Source: Xanthomarina spongicola
GTDB lineage: Bacteria > Bacteroidota > Bacteroidia > Flavobacteriales > Flavobacteriaceae
Length of the DNA: 64,000 nucleotides
Reading direction: 5' to 3'
NCBI RefSeq assembly: GCF_003148645.1
Contig: NZ_QGGP01000003.1
Span: 340,322 to 404,321 of the forward strand
Below are positions 8,108 through 16,627 of this stretch, piece by piece (the stretch's first letter is position 1; each line of letters begins with the position of its first letter). A program made the translations under genes and the position numbers. The notes under the pieces were generated by a model, which searched no databases, was not told the DNA's origin, and was given only the letters and a program-made list of their open reading frames with translations.

Positions 8108-8806
8108 ATGCAGGAAAAACCAGCTTCATTTTCAATTAAGAATTGGTCTCAAAACGATCAGCCTCGGGAAAAACTACGCGACAAAGGTAAAGCAGCTTTA
8201 AGTGATGCCGAATTAGTAGCTATCCTTATTGGATCAGGAAATAGAGATGAAAGTGCTGTTGCTTTATGCAAGCGCATTTTAGCAAGTGTAGATAACAATT
8301 TAAACGCTTTAGGAAAACTTTCTTTAAAACAACTAATGGCGTTTAAAGGAATAGGTGAAGCAAAAGCCATAACCATTGCAGCAGCTTTGGAATTAGGAAG
8401 AAGAAGAGGAGGAGAGGAGTTTGTACAGAAAAAGAAAATCACCTCTAGTCAGTCTGTTTATCAAGTCATGCAACCCATCCTTGGCGAGTTGCCACATGAA
8501 GAATTCTGGATTTTGTATTTAAATAATTCCAATAAAATCATTCAAAAAAATCAATTGAGTAAAGGAGGAATAACAGGCACTTTGGTAGATGTGCGTTTGG
8601 TTCTTAAAAATGCCTTAGAAGTAGGAGCAACCGGACTTATTTTGGCGCATAACCATCCTTCAGGTACTTTAAAACCTAGTGAAGCCGACAAGCAAATTAC
8701 AAGAAAATTAAAACAAGCTGGAGATAGTTTAGATATTAAAGTTCTGGACCATGTAATCGTAACAGAAAAAGCCTACTTTAGCTTTGCTGATGAATCACTA
8801 TTGTGA
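8108..8806 (+). CDS. radC: RadC-family JAB/MPN protein
   Basis: 232 residues. The N-terminal half carries a helix-hairpin-helix-like region (LMAFKGIGEAKAITIAAALELGRR). The C-terminal half is a JAMM metalloprotease-like domain with HNHPSG at residues 181-186 and the matching Asp194 (SEAD), so the zinc ligands are intact. The RadC name comes from an old misattributed DNA-repair phenotype; the molecular function is not established. A near-consensus -7 box, TATATTTA at 8096-8103, lies just before the start. The next gene downstream is separated by a repeat-rich 93-bp gap. Confidence 0.92.
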   Translation: MQEKPASFSIKNWSQNDQPREKLRDKGKAALSDAELVAILIGSGNRDESAVALCKRILASVDNNLNALGKLSLKQLMAFKGIGEAKAITIAAALELGRRRGGEEFVQKKKITSSQSVYQVMQPILGELPHEEFWILYLNNSNKIIQKNQLSKGGITGTLVDVRLVLKNALEVGATGLILAHNHPSGTLKPSEADKQITRKLKQAGDSLDIKVLDHVIVTEKAYFSFADESLL

Positions 8807-8830
8807 AAACACCAAATCCCAAAATAAATA

Positions 8831-8891
8831 AAATTCCAAATAATGGAATGAATAAACAATTGGAATTTGATATTTTAAAAATTGGAATTTG
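8831..8891. repeat. Nested inverted and direct repeats after radC
   Basis: AAATTCCAA at 8831-8839 is inverted as TTGGAATTT at both 8860-8868 and 8882-8890. A smaller pair, ATTCCA (8833-8838) with TGGAAT (8844-8849), allows an alternative tight hairpin with a 5-base loop. The left arm can therefore pair with three different partners. It may be a radC terminator, an operator or a conditional RNA structure before the deacetylase gene. Confidence 0.55.
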
Positions 8892-8899
8892 TAATAATT

Positions 8900-10201
8900 A
8901 TGTTATTAGTATATACGCATAAAATAACGCCTCGATTAAAATATGCCTTTAAACATATTTTTACTAGAATATTAGGAATTCCTGTGGAGTTCACAACTAC
9001 TATTGAAGACTTTATAGCTCATGATAGTTTAAAGATGTCTTATACCAGACAGCCTCTAAGCAACGAAATATTTGTTAAAAGTCATGATATTTTATACGAG
9101 CAAGGACTTTCGGATGTTGAGATTTATGTTCAAGATTGGGAGGAAACCAAATGTTTTTTTTCAAGTGGAGAAAAAAGCGCGATTCCATTCGATATATTTT
9201 CAGCTTCCTTTTATTTACTAAGTAGATTCGAAGAGTATTTACCTCATGTAAAAGATGAATATGGGAGATTTACTGCTCAAGAAAGTATTGCTTTTAAACA
9301 TGGGTTTTTACATCAGCCAGTTGTAGATATTTGGGCTTATAAAATGAAAAAAGTATTTCAAGAAAACTATCCAGATTTTGTGTTTCCTGAAAGATTCTAT
9401 TCCATAAAACCAATAATCGATGTACCATCGGCTTATAATTTTAAATTAAAAGGCATTTTAAGAACTTTTGGAGGAACTGTAAAAGATGTTTTTAGTTTTA
9501 ATTTCAAAAAATTATACTACAGATACATGGTTCTATTTGGGTTTAAGCGTGATACTTACGATACATTTAAATACATTATTAATAAGCAAAAACATAGTGA
9601 ATTTAAATTCCTTTTTTTCTTTTTAATTGGAGATTACTCAACTTACGATAAGGGTATTGATGCTCAAAAAAAGAAGTTCATTTCACTTATAAAACAAGTT
9701 GCAGATTATTGTCAGGTAGGATTAAAAGCCTCTTATTTTGCACTAGAAGATATAGCAATCCTGAAAAAAGAAAAATTACGAATGGAGTCCATTTTAAATA
9801 CCTCTTTAACAGCTTCAAGACAATCGTTTTCTAAATTAAATCTTCCAGAATCTTATAGAAACCTTGTAGAATTAGAGATTTTAGAAGACTATACCATGGG
9901 TTACGTTAACCATCCTGGATTTAGAGCAGGAACTTGTACGCCCTTTTTCTTTTACGATTTAGATTATGAAATTCAGACACCATTAAAAATATATTCGTAT
10001 CATTTATTAGATTATTCCTTATTAAAAATACATTCACTATTAGATAAGAAAAAGGCTTTAAATGACATTATTTACCAGGTAAAAAAAGTAAATGGCGAAT
10101 TTGTACCTGTATTTCATAATTACACGTTTAGCGATGTGGACAGATGGAAAGGGTTTAAAGAATTATTTAATATGATATTAGAATCAGCACATGAAGATTA
10201 A
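8900..10201 (+). CDS. Polysaccharide deacetylase family protein (Bacteroidota DUF7033-type)
   Basis: 433 residues from the ATG at 8900; an in-frame TTG at 8882 is less likely because it lies in a repeat. The protein starts MLLVYTHKITPRLKYAFKHIF and has IPFDIFSASFYLLSRFEEYLPHVKDEYGRF. It continues with SIKPIIDVPSAYNFKLKG, where deacetylase-like proteins have the metal-binding Asp motif, and GYVNHPGFRAGTCTPFFFYDL near residue 330, matching the conserved catalytic-face segment of this group. The expected substrate would be an N- or O-acetylated envelope sugar, but the exact one is unknown. There is no signal peptide. It overlaps the HAD gene by 11 bases, implying translational coupling. Confidence 0.75.
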   Translation: MLLVYTHKITPRLKYAFKHIFTRILGIPVEFTTTIEDFIAHDSLKMSYTRQPLSNEIFVKSHDILYEQGLSDVEIYVQDWEETKCFFSSGEKSAIPFDIFSASFYLLSRFEEYLPHVKDEYGRFTAQESIAFKHGFLHQPVVDIWAYKMKKVFQENYPDFVFPERFYSIKPIIDVPSAYNFKLKGILRTFGGTVKDVFSFNFKKLYYRYMVLFGFKRDTYDTFKYIINKQKHSEFKFLFFFLIGDYSTYDKGIDAQKKKFISLIKQVADYCQVGLKASYFALEDIAILKKEKLRMESILNTSLTASRQSFSKLNLPESYRNLVELEILEDYTMGYVNHPGFRAGTCTPFFFYDLDYEIQTPLKIYSYHLLDYSLLKIHSLLDKKKALNDIIYQVKKVNGEFVPVFHNYTFSDVDRWKGFKELFNMILESAHED

Positions 10202-10880
10202 TGGAATTAAAGATGTTTTTTTTGATTTAGATCATACCCTTTGGGACTTTGATAAAAACTCGGCATTAACATTCAGTAAAATATTTAAAATACACAACGT
10301 AGCTGTAAATTTAGAAGAATTTCTACACTACTACGAACCAATAAATCTTGACTATTGGAAACTCTTTAGAGAAGAAAGAATTGATAAAGCTTCATTAAGA
10401 TATAATCGTTTAAACGATACTTTTAATAAAATATCATTTCAAGCAGATAGCACCTTAATACACAAACTCTCTATTGATTATATAATGTATCTATCTACTT
10501 TTAACCATTTATTTGATAATACAGTTGATATCTTAAATTATCTAAAGCCCAAGTATAATTTGCATATAATTACCAACGGGTTTCAGGAAGTACAAGAAAG
10601 CAAATTGAGAAATTCTAACATTCATCATTTTTTTCAATCAATAACAGATTCAGAACAGGTAGGTGTAAAAAAACCAAATCCAAAGATTTTTAATTTTGCA
10701 TTAAATAAAGTAAAAGCACATCCTGAAACAAGTGTCATGATTGGCGACAATATGGAAGCAGACATTCTAGGAGCATTGAATATTGGCATGGAAGCTATTT
10801 ACTTCAATTATCTGAAAACTGTAGACAAACACTCAATGAAGCAAATAAATAATCTAGATGAATTAAAATTATTTTTATAA
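10191..10880 (+). CDS. HAD-superfamily hydrolase, YjjG-like nucleotidase
   Basis: 229 residues with all HAD motifs: motif I FFDLDHTLWDF (Asp12 nucleophile, Asp14), motif II HIITNGF, motif III lysine in GVKKPNPKIF, and motif IV MIGDNMEADI. The LWDFDKNS start and the cap region match the YjjG family, which dephosphorylates (non-canonical) pyrimidine nucleoside monophosphates in the cytoplasm. The ATG lies inside the end of the deacetylase gene, so the pair is expressed together; a functional link between the two is not obvious. Confidence 0.85.
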   Translation: MKINGIKDVFFDLDHTLWDFDKNSALTFSKIFKIHNVAVNLEEFLHYYEPINLDYWKLFREERIDKASLRYNRLNDTFNKISFQADSTLIHKLSIDYIMYLSTFNHLFDNTVDILNYLKPKYNLHIITNGFQEVQESKLRNSNIHHFFQSITDSEQVGVKKPNPKIFNFALNKVKAHPETSVMIGDNMEADILGALNIGMEAIYFNYLKTVDKHSMKQINNLDELKLFL

Positions 10881-10917
10881 ATCTTACCTATCTTTACAAG
10901 AATTAAAAAAAAGTAAA

Positions 10918-11760
10918 ATGTTTAAGAAAATTTTTATACTCACCATTCTGTTTGTTTCATCTATTGCTGGATATTCTCAGAATAGCGTTAATAATTATAA
11001 ATATGTTATTGTACCAGATGAATATGATTTTTTAGATGAAGTAGATCAATATAGATTAAATTCATTATCTCAATTTTTATTCAATAAACATGGTTTTATA
11101 GCTCTAATGGAAGATGAAACATTTCCAGAAGATTTAATGTATAATCCTTGTTTGGCATTGAAAGCAGATGTAATTGACGATTCTGGAACTTTTAAAACGA
11201 AGCTTAAAATTGAATTGGAAAACTGTAAAGGCGAATTAATTTTTGTTTCTGAAATGGGCGAAAGTTTCGATAAAAATTATCAAGTTGCTTATAATAAAGC
11301 CTTAAGAGAGGCTTTTATGTACGTAGCTGCTTTAAAATATGAATACGAACCAAATGAAGATATTCTTTCTGAAAGTAGAGATACTAGAGCAGAAGCGAAC
11401 CAGGAAGTAGAACAGCTTAAACAAGAAATTGCTGTATTAAAACAGGAAAAGGAAACTATAGAAGCAACCAAAACGGCTACTGCTCTAAATGCAGAAGAGG
11501 TAGTTGAGGAATCAAATGATAAAGTAGAAATTTCATTAAACGGTACTACAACAACTCTTTATGCACAAAAAACAGATTATGGTTTTCAGGTGGTAGATAG
11601 TACTCCAAAAGTTATTATGGTTTTGTTAAATACTAAAAACCCTGAAGTGTTTATGGTTCAAGGTAAAAATGCCATGGTTATAAAAGAAGATGGTTTCTGG
11701 TATTTATCAGAGAATGATGGAAATCATGTTAAAGACACCAAATTAAATATTAAATTTTAA
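10918..11760 (+). CDS. Secreted coiled-coil protein of unknown function
   Basis: 280 residues. A signal peptide ends near AGYSQ (about residue 21). The N-terminal domain (about 22-145) has YKYVIVPDEYDFLDEVDQYR and a Cys-containing segment, YNPCLALKADVID. Residues about 148-182 form a Glu/Lys/Gln-rich coiled coil (NQEVEQLKQEIAVLKQEKE). A beta-rich C-terminal domain ends with the FWYLSENDG region. I recognise the overall type as a conserved flavobacterial protein of unknown function, with no enzyme motif. It follows the HAD gene by 37 bp. TATCTTTA at 10889-10896 is a one-mismatch -7 box. It converges on rarA with a 4-bp overlap of the two genes. Confidence 0.75.
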   Translation: MFKKIFILTILFVSSIAGYSQNSVNNYKYVIVPDEYDFLDEVDQYRLNSLSQFLFNKHGFIALMEDETFPEDLMYNPCLALKADVIDDSGTFKTKLKIELENCKGELIFVSEMGESFDKNYQVAYNKALREAFMYVAALKYEYEPNEDILSESRDTRAEANQEVEQLKQEIAVLKQEKETIEATKTATALNAEEVVEESNDKVEISLNGTTTTLYAQKTDYGFQVVDSTPKVIMVLLNTKNPEVFMVQGKNAMVIKEDGFWYLSENDGNHVKDTKLNIKF

Positions 11761-13034
11761 TACTTATATTTATTTTTCCAGCGTTGTTTTAAAAATTCTC
11801 TTTGTGTGTTTTCTCTAGAGTTATTTCCTGGATTGTATAGTGTTGTGTTTTTTATTTCATCAGGCAAAAATTCTTGTTCTGCGAAATTATTCTCATAACT
11901 ATGAGCATATTTATAATCGTCTCCATAACCCAATTCTTTCATAAGTTTTGTAGGTGCATTTCTAATTGAAAGAGGAACAGATAAATCTCCTGTGTTTTTT
12001 ACTATTTGCTGAGCTTGATTTATTGCTTGGTAAGACGCATTACTTTTTGGCGAACAAGCTAAATAGGTGGCACACTGACTTAATATAATTCGAGATTCTG
12101 GATGTCCTATTGTAGAAACTGCCTGAAACGTATTGTTAGCTATTACTAAAGCCGTAGGGTTGGCATTACCAATATCTTCGCTTGCAAGTATCAGTAATCT
12201 TCTGGCTATGAATTTCACATCTTCTCCTCCTTCAATCATTCTTGCTAACCAATAAACAGCAGCATTTGGATCGCTACCACGAATGGATTTAATAAAGGCC
12301 GAAATAATATCGTAATGTTGTTCTCCTGTTTTATCGTATCGTACAGTATTGTTTTGAACCTTTTGTAAAACAGCTTCATTTGTAATTGTAATATTTTCTG
12401 AAGTTTCAGAATTTACTATCAATTCGAAAATATTTAATAATTTTCTGGCATCACCACCAGAAAGGCGTAATAAGGCTTCAGTTTCTTTAAGCTTTATATT
12501 TTTTTTAGATATTACCTCATCTTTTTCAATAGCTCGCTTTAAAAGCGCCTCTAAATCGTTTTTGCTAAAAGAATTTAAAATATAAACTTGACATCGTGAT
12601 AAAAGAGCTGGAATCACTTCGAAACTAGGATTTTCGGTAGTAGCTCCAATTAAAGTTACCCAACCTTTTTCTACAGCTTGTAATAAAGAATCTTGTTGCG
12701 ATTTGCTGAACCTATGAATTTCATCAATAAAAAGAATCGGGTTTTTAGTCGTAAATAAGCCACCACTAGCTTTCGCTTTTTCAATAACTTCTCGAACATC
12801 TTTTACGCCAGAACTAATAGCGCTTAAAGTATAAAATGGTCTACCAGATTCTGAAGCGATAATATTTGCTAATGTGGTTTTACCAATACCTGGAGGTCCC
12901 CAAAATATCATCGATGGAATTAAGCCTTGTTTTATTTGTTTGGTCAGAGCACCATCTTTTCCAACAAGATGTACTTGACTAATATAGTCGTCTAAATTCT
13001 TAGGGCGTAATCTTTCAGCTAATGGCTCATTCAT
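11757..13034 (-). CDS. rarA: Replication-associated recombination protein A (AAA+ clamp-loader-like ATPase)
   Basis: 425 residues, the usual RarA/MgsA/WRNIP1 length. It begins [17 protein letters not shown], has Walker A GPPGIGKT at residues 46-53, Walker B LFIDEIHR at 101-108, sensor [11 protein letters not shown] and the arginine-finger region ALLSRCQVY. The C-terminal tetramerisation part contains [19 protein letters not shown] and [10 protein letters not shown]. RarA acts at stalled replication forks, on single-stranded gaps, with SSB and the DnaE/RecA machinery. It has no operon partner and its 3' end overlaps the convergent gene by four bases. Confidence 0.95.
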   Translation of the reverse strand: MNEPLAERLRPKNLDDYISQVHLVGKDGALTKQIKQGLIPSMIFWGPPGIGKTTLANIIASESGRPFYTLSAISSGVKDVREVIEKAKASGGLFTTKNPILFIDEIHRFSKSQQDSLLQAVEKGWVTLIGATTENPSFEVIPALLSRCQVYILNSFSKNDLEALLKRAIEKDEVISKKNIKLKETEALLRLSGGDARKLLNIFELIVNSETSENITITNEAVLQKVQNNTVRYDKTGEQHYDIISAFIKSIRGSDPNAAVYWLARMIEGGEDVKFIARRLLILASEDIGNANPTALVIANNTFQAVSTIGHPESRIILSQCATYLACSPKSNASYQAINQAQQIVKNTGDLSVPLSIRNAPTKLMKELGYGDDYKYAHSYENNFAEQEFLPDEIKNTTLYNPGNNSRENTQREFLKQRWKNKYKY

Positions 13035-13050
13035 ATGGTAAAATTAATAT

Positions 13051-13070
13051 ATTCCTTCGAAGACAGGAAT
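13051..13070 (+). repeat. Dispersed 20-bp palindromic repeat, copy 2
   Basis: ATTCCTTCGAAGACAGGAAT lies 17 bases upstream of the rarA start codon. It differs from the inferred ancestral palindrome at two positions and keeps a six-pair stem (ATTCCT with AGGAAT). It is followed by CTTAT, similar to the CTATT after copy 1. Confidence 0.6.
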
Positions 13071-13297
13071 CTTATCTTCAATATTTTTAATGTTTTTTAG
13101 TGCCATGCATTTTATATAAGGCACATATAAAATTAGCATTCCTTATAGTCGATAAAAAGCTTCTTATTTCTTAATTTATTGAAATCACAAATAGGTTTTC
13201 AAACAATCCATTTATCCACTTAATAAACATCAACTGACAATTTATCACGAAATCATATTCTGGTTATATAATTGCAATAAAAAGTTTAAATTTAAGT

Positions 13298-14053
13298 ATG
13301 AAATCAAAAGAAGAATTTCAATTTTCTAATAGTGTTGTTTTAGTACCCATATTTTTTGTTTTATTAATATGGTTGGTATTTTGGATTGAAATTCGTTTTG
13401 GATTAGATTTTACAAAATTTGGCATCTATCCTCAAACATTAAGAGGTTTAAGAGGTGTTTTGTTTAGTCCTTTTATTCATTCAGGTATTACACATTTATA
13501 CCATAACACCATTCCTTTATTTGTTTTAACAGCTGCCATTTTTTACTTCTATAAACCTATTGCTTGGAAAATATTATTTTATGGTATTTTGTTATCTGGA
13601 TTTATTACATGGAGTATAGGTAGACCATCTTATCATATTGGAGTAAGTGGACTTATTTATGTTTTAGTAAGTTTTACTTTCTTTAAAGGCATTTTTGCAA
13701 AACATTATAGGTTAATTGCCTTGTCTTTATTAGTTGTTTTTCTTTATGGAAGTATGATATGGTATGTGCTACCTATTAAAGAAGGTGTCTCTTGGGAAGG
13801 ACATACTGCTGGATTAGTTACAGGAATGCTTTTTGCTATTATCTTTAAAAAAGAAATTGCTAGACCAAAAAAATATGTTTGGGAAGAAGAAGGTTTTAAA
13901 GAAGATGAAGACCCTTTTTTAAAACATTTCGATGAAAACGGAAACTTTGTAGAGCACAGTGAACCTGAACCAGAACCTGAAATTGATGATGAAAAGGAGA
14001 TAAGGCATACTATTCGTTATACTTTTAAACCTAGAGACAAAAGTTTAGATTAA
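13298..14053 (+). CDS. Rhomboid-family intramembrane serine protease
   Basis: 251 residues with about six membrane helices. The catalytic dyad is visible: Ser117 in GVSGLIY and His169 in SWEGHTAGLVTG. The upstream HSGITHLYHNTIP segment (His66, His69, Asn70) matches the rhomboid oxyanion-side motif. The C-terminal about 65 residues are cytosolic and acidic, with EPEPEPEIDDEKE followed by a basic tail. Rhomboids cut single-pass membrane proteins inside the bilayer; the substrate here is unknown. Its stop codon is directly adjacent to the end of the convergent rlmB gene. Confidence 0.9.
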   Translation: MKSKEEFQFSNSVVLVPIFFVLLIWLVFWIEIRFGLDFTKFGIYPQTLRGLRGVLFSPFIHSGITHLYHNTIPLFVLTAAIFYFYKPIAWKILFYGILLSGFITWSIGRPSYHIGVSGLIYVLVSFTFFKGIFAKHYRLIALSLLVVFLYGSMIWYVLPIKEGVSWEGHTAGLVTGMLFAIIFKKEIARPKKYVWEEEGFKEDEDPFLKHFDENGNFVEHSEPEPEPEIDDEKEIRHTIRYTFKPRDKSLD

Positions 14054-14788
14054 TTAACGCCTTTGTCTTAAAGCTTCATATAAAATAGCTCCACAAGCTA
14101 CAGATACATTAAGAGATTCTATTTCACCTAATAAAGGTAACTTAGCTTTGTCATTTACAAGCTTTAACACTGAAGGATTTATACCTCTTCCTTCAGATCC
14201 CATAATAACTGCGCATGGTTCTTTAAAAGAGACATCGTAGATAGTATTATCTGTTTTCTCCGTAGCTGCAATAACTTTAATGCCTGAAGCTTGTAAATAA
14301 AACATAGCATCTTTAATATGGTCTACTTTACAAATAGGTACTTTAAATACTGCGCCAGCACTTGTTTTAATAGTATCTCCATTAACAGGAGCACCACCTT
14401 TTTTCTGTATAATAATGCCATCGACGCCAGTACATTCTGCAGTTCTAATTATAGCGCCAAAATTTCTAACATCGCTTATCTGATCTAATAAAATAAATAA
14501 AGGCGTTTTACCAGATTCTATAACATTTAAAACTAAGTCTTCTATGTCATGAAATCCAATTGGAGAAATTTGTGCAACTGCACCTTGATGGTTTTTATTT
14601 GATAATCTATTTAATTTTTCAACAGGAACGTAAGAACTATTAATATTTTCTTTACGTATTAGCGTTTCTAGCTCATTAAATAAATCGCCTTTTAATCCCT
14701 TTTGAAGAAATACTTTTTCAATAGTTTCACCAGAATTTATGGCTTCTATGATGGCTCTCAAGCCAAATATTTGTGTGCTATTTTCCAT
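14054..14788 (-). CDS. rlmB: 23S rRNA (guanosine-2'-O)-methyltransferase RlmB (TrmH/SpoU family)
   Basis: 244 residues. The N-terminal substrate-binding domain begins TQIFGLRAIIEAI. The SPOUT knot has the three family motifs: LDQISDVRNFGAIIRTAE, IMGSEGRGI and LNVSVACGAILYEALR. RlmB uses S-adenosylmethionine to methylate the ribose of G2251 in the peptidyl-transferase P loop of 23S rRNA. A paralogous TrmH tRNA methyltransferase is possible, but the N-terminal domain and length favour RlmB. The -7 promoter box at 14794-14801 ends only five bases before the ATG, implying a leaderless or nearly leaderless transcript. Confidence 0.88.
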   Translation of the reverse strand: MENSTQIFGLRAIIEAINSGETIEKVFLQKGLKGDLFNELETLIRKENINSSYVPVEKLNRLSNKNHQGAVAQISPIGFHDIEDLVLNVIESGKTPLFILLDQISDVRNFGAIIRTAECTGVDGIIIQKKGGAPVNGDTIKTSAGAVFKVPICKVDHIKDAMFYLQASGIKVIAATEKTDNTIYDVSFKEPCAVIMGSEGRGINPSVLKLVNDKAKLPLLGEIESLNVSVACGAILYEALRQRR

Positions 14789-14793
14789 TGGGA

Positions 14794-14801
14794 CAAATGT
14801 A
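14794..14801 (-). promoter_or_regulatory. Predicted -7 promoter element for rlmB
   Basis: Minus-strand TACATTTG, a full TAnnTTTG match, separated from the start codon by five bases. It directly follows the terminator of the Sus-like operon, so rlmB is transcribed independently. No -33 TTTG is seen. Confidence 0.5.
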
Positions 14802-14805
14802 TAAA

Positions 14806-14833
14806 AAAAACCATCTCGTTAGAGATGGTTTTT
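14806..14833 (-). terminator. Intrinsic terminator of the Sus-like operon
   Basis: A perfect 12-bp stem (AAAAACCATCTC at 14806-14817 with GAGATGGTTTTT at 14822-14833) and a 4-base loop GTTA. On the minus strand it ends in eight T residues. It lies 22 bp after the last gene of the SusC/SusD operon. Confidence 0.85.
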
Positions 14834-14855
14834 AGTATTATAATTTAATTACTTC

Positions 14856-15746
14856 TTAGAAAGGAGTAACTGTATAATTGTATCCACCAGAAATCTCTAT
14901 AGTAGCAACTGGAAATTGCGTACCATCTGGAGTTGAAGTCATCATTAATGAATTATCAAAAGCTCCAGTTGTATCAGGGAAACCACATTGAGACCATGAA
15001 ATTGACTGAGTAATAACAGTATCAGGACCATCATAAGCAGCAGAACTAAAAGGATTATCATAAACTTCTGCTAAAATATAGTAAGTACCATCAGCAAATC
15101 CATTAAGTTCTGGAACTTCAGGACAGTCACCTGTACCAGCAACATAACCTAAAATACCTGTACCATCAGCTATTAAATAATCTAAATCGATATCGCAAAA
15201 TTCGATTGTGTTTTCTGAAGGTAAACCTGAGTTATAAGTAAGTTCACCATGCCAATCGATTTCCATTACAAGAACATCATTTACCCAATCATTTTCAATT
15301 GAAACGTTTAAAGTAAATGGATTCATGTTAGCGTTTGCTATATTATTAGCTGCACCAATAGCAAGAGTTTCGTCTCCTTCAACTCCACTTTCGCAATCTA
15401 ATAAGATTGTTACATTAGCAGATGCAGAAGTCGTACCAGAAACAATGATTATAGTACCAGCTTCAAAATCGCCAGAATCTGCAGTTCCACCAGTTTGCAC
15501 TAATGGAATATGAATATCAGCAAATACTGGTTCAGCAATAGAAGCTGTAACAGAAATTACGTATCCGTCGTCTGGATCAATTGTACTTTCATCAATAACT
15601 ACGTTATTTTCAGAAGACGTAAGAGATACAGTTGGACTTGTATAGTTAATCATACTAGCTCCTGTGTGGTCGTCTTCGCTACAAGAAGTAGCTAACACTC
15701 CAGCTGAAAGAGCAAGTAGGAATATAGATTTTAATTTATTTTTCAT
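14856..15746 (-). CDS. Surface lipoprotein, last gene of the Sus-like operon
   Basis: 296 residues. The signal peptide ends in the lipobox region LATSC, followed by SEDDHTG, an acidic export signal typical of surface lipoproteins in this phylum. The middle (residues about 35-150) resembles a Calx-beta or immunoglobulin-like module, with VSLTSSENNVVIDES, GDFEAGTIIIVSG and CESGVEGDETLAIGAANN. The C-terminal part contains LPSENTIEFCDIDLDYLIADG. No catalytic motif is seen. It lies 21 bp after the preceding lipoprotein gene and just before the operon terminator, so it is an accessory binding or surface component. Confidence 0.75.
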   Translation of the reverse strand: MKNKLKSIFLLALSAGVLATSCSEDDHTGASMINYTSPTVSLTSSENNVVIDESTIDPDDGYVISVTASIAEPVFADIHIPLVQTGGTADSGDFEAGTIIIVSGTTSASANVTILLDCESGVEGDETLAIGAANNIANANMNPFTLNVSIENDWVNDVLVMEIDWHGELTYNSGLPSENTIEFCDIDLDYLIADGTGILGYVAGTGDCPEVPELNGFADGTYYILAEVYDNPFSSAAYDGPDTVITQSISWSQCGFPDTTGAFDNSLMMTSTPDGTQFPVATIEISGGYNYTVTPF

Positions 15747-15767
15747 CTTTAAAATTTTAGTCGATTA

Positions 15768-16613
15768 TTATTGTTTAACGTAAACATTTTGGTACGTTCT
15801 GTCTCCAGAGCTAAATGAAATACCATAGTTAATTACTAAATCACCGTTTGGTAAAACAGCACCAGGATCACCAGGAGTTACATCATTAGAGTAATACCCT
15901 TGAGCTAAATCTTGAGGTGGAACTGTTAATGTACTACAAACGTCATTAAAGTTATACCCTTGATCTGGAGCAATTGTTCCAAATGCCCAACCTCCAGTAG
16001 TTTTAGCTTTATAATAACCAGGAGAAATTTCTATAATTGGCTCAATACCTTGATTCCAAGAAGCACCATCATCACGAGTTGCAGTAACTTGATACATACC
16101 AACTAAGTTAGAAGCACAGTTTACAGTTACTGAAAATTCACCCATGTTTGGAGCAAAATAGTATAAATCACCATCTGCTTGGTATAATTTTACTTTAAAA
16201 GTAAATACATCACCAATTCTTAAATCAGAAGCAGCTACACCTAAACCAGATACATACTCGTCAATAGTAGAGTAAACAATATCAATTGGTAAAGTTGCAC
16301 CTTGTCCAACTATAACTTCATTACCACCATTTAAAGTTTTTACAACTTCAAAACTAGATGCGTTAGCATAGTTTCCTAAAGATAATCTAGAAGCAAAATC
16401 TAATTCAACATCTGCATCATTAAAAGCAATTTCAGTGTTTTCAAGATCATTAGCATCAAGAGGAGTACCTAATACTTTTCCACTTGAATCGCCAACATAA
16501 ACTGTTAGTCCACCTTCATCTGCAGCTGGTGCATTGTTGTCTGGGTCTGTATCGCAACCAACAAATAATGTTAGTGCGAAAAACATTGTCAATAAATAAT
16601 TTAATTTTTTCAT
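15768..16613 (-). CDS. Sus-operon lipoprotein of unknown function
   Basis: 281 residues from the ATG at 16613; an in-frame upstream start at 16643 would overlap the SusD gene and put charged residues before the signal peptide. The lipobox is LFVGC and the mature protein begins DTDPDNNAP, acidic like an export signal. Beta-rich sequence follows, with DVELDFASRLSLGNYANASSF, GDVFTFKVKL and CASNLVGMYQVTATRDDGASW. The ASNLVG.YQVTAT segment resembles modules of lipoproteins adjacent to SusD genes. It probably binds substrate or supports the SusCD complex; no fold can be assigned with certainty. It begins 14 bp after the SusD stop. Confidence 0.72.
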   Translation of the reverse strand: MKKLNYLLTMFFALTLFVGCDTDPDNNAPAADEGGLTVYVGDSSGKVLGTPLDANDLENTEIAFNDADVELDFASRLSLGNYANASSFEVVKTLNGGNEVIVGQGATLPIDIVYSTIDEYVSGLGVAASDLRIGDVFTFKVKLYQADGDLYYFAPNMGEFSVTVNCASNLVGMYQVTATRDDGASWNQGIEPIIEISPGYYKAKTTGGWAFGTIAPDQGYNFNDVCSTLTVPPQDLAQGYYSNDVTPGDPGAVLPNGDLVINYGISFSSGDRTYQNVYVKQ

Positions 16614-16627
16614 TTTTCTTTTTTTTT

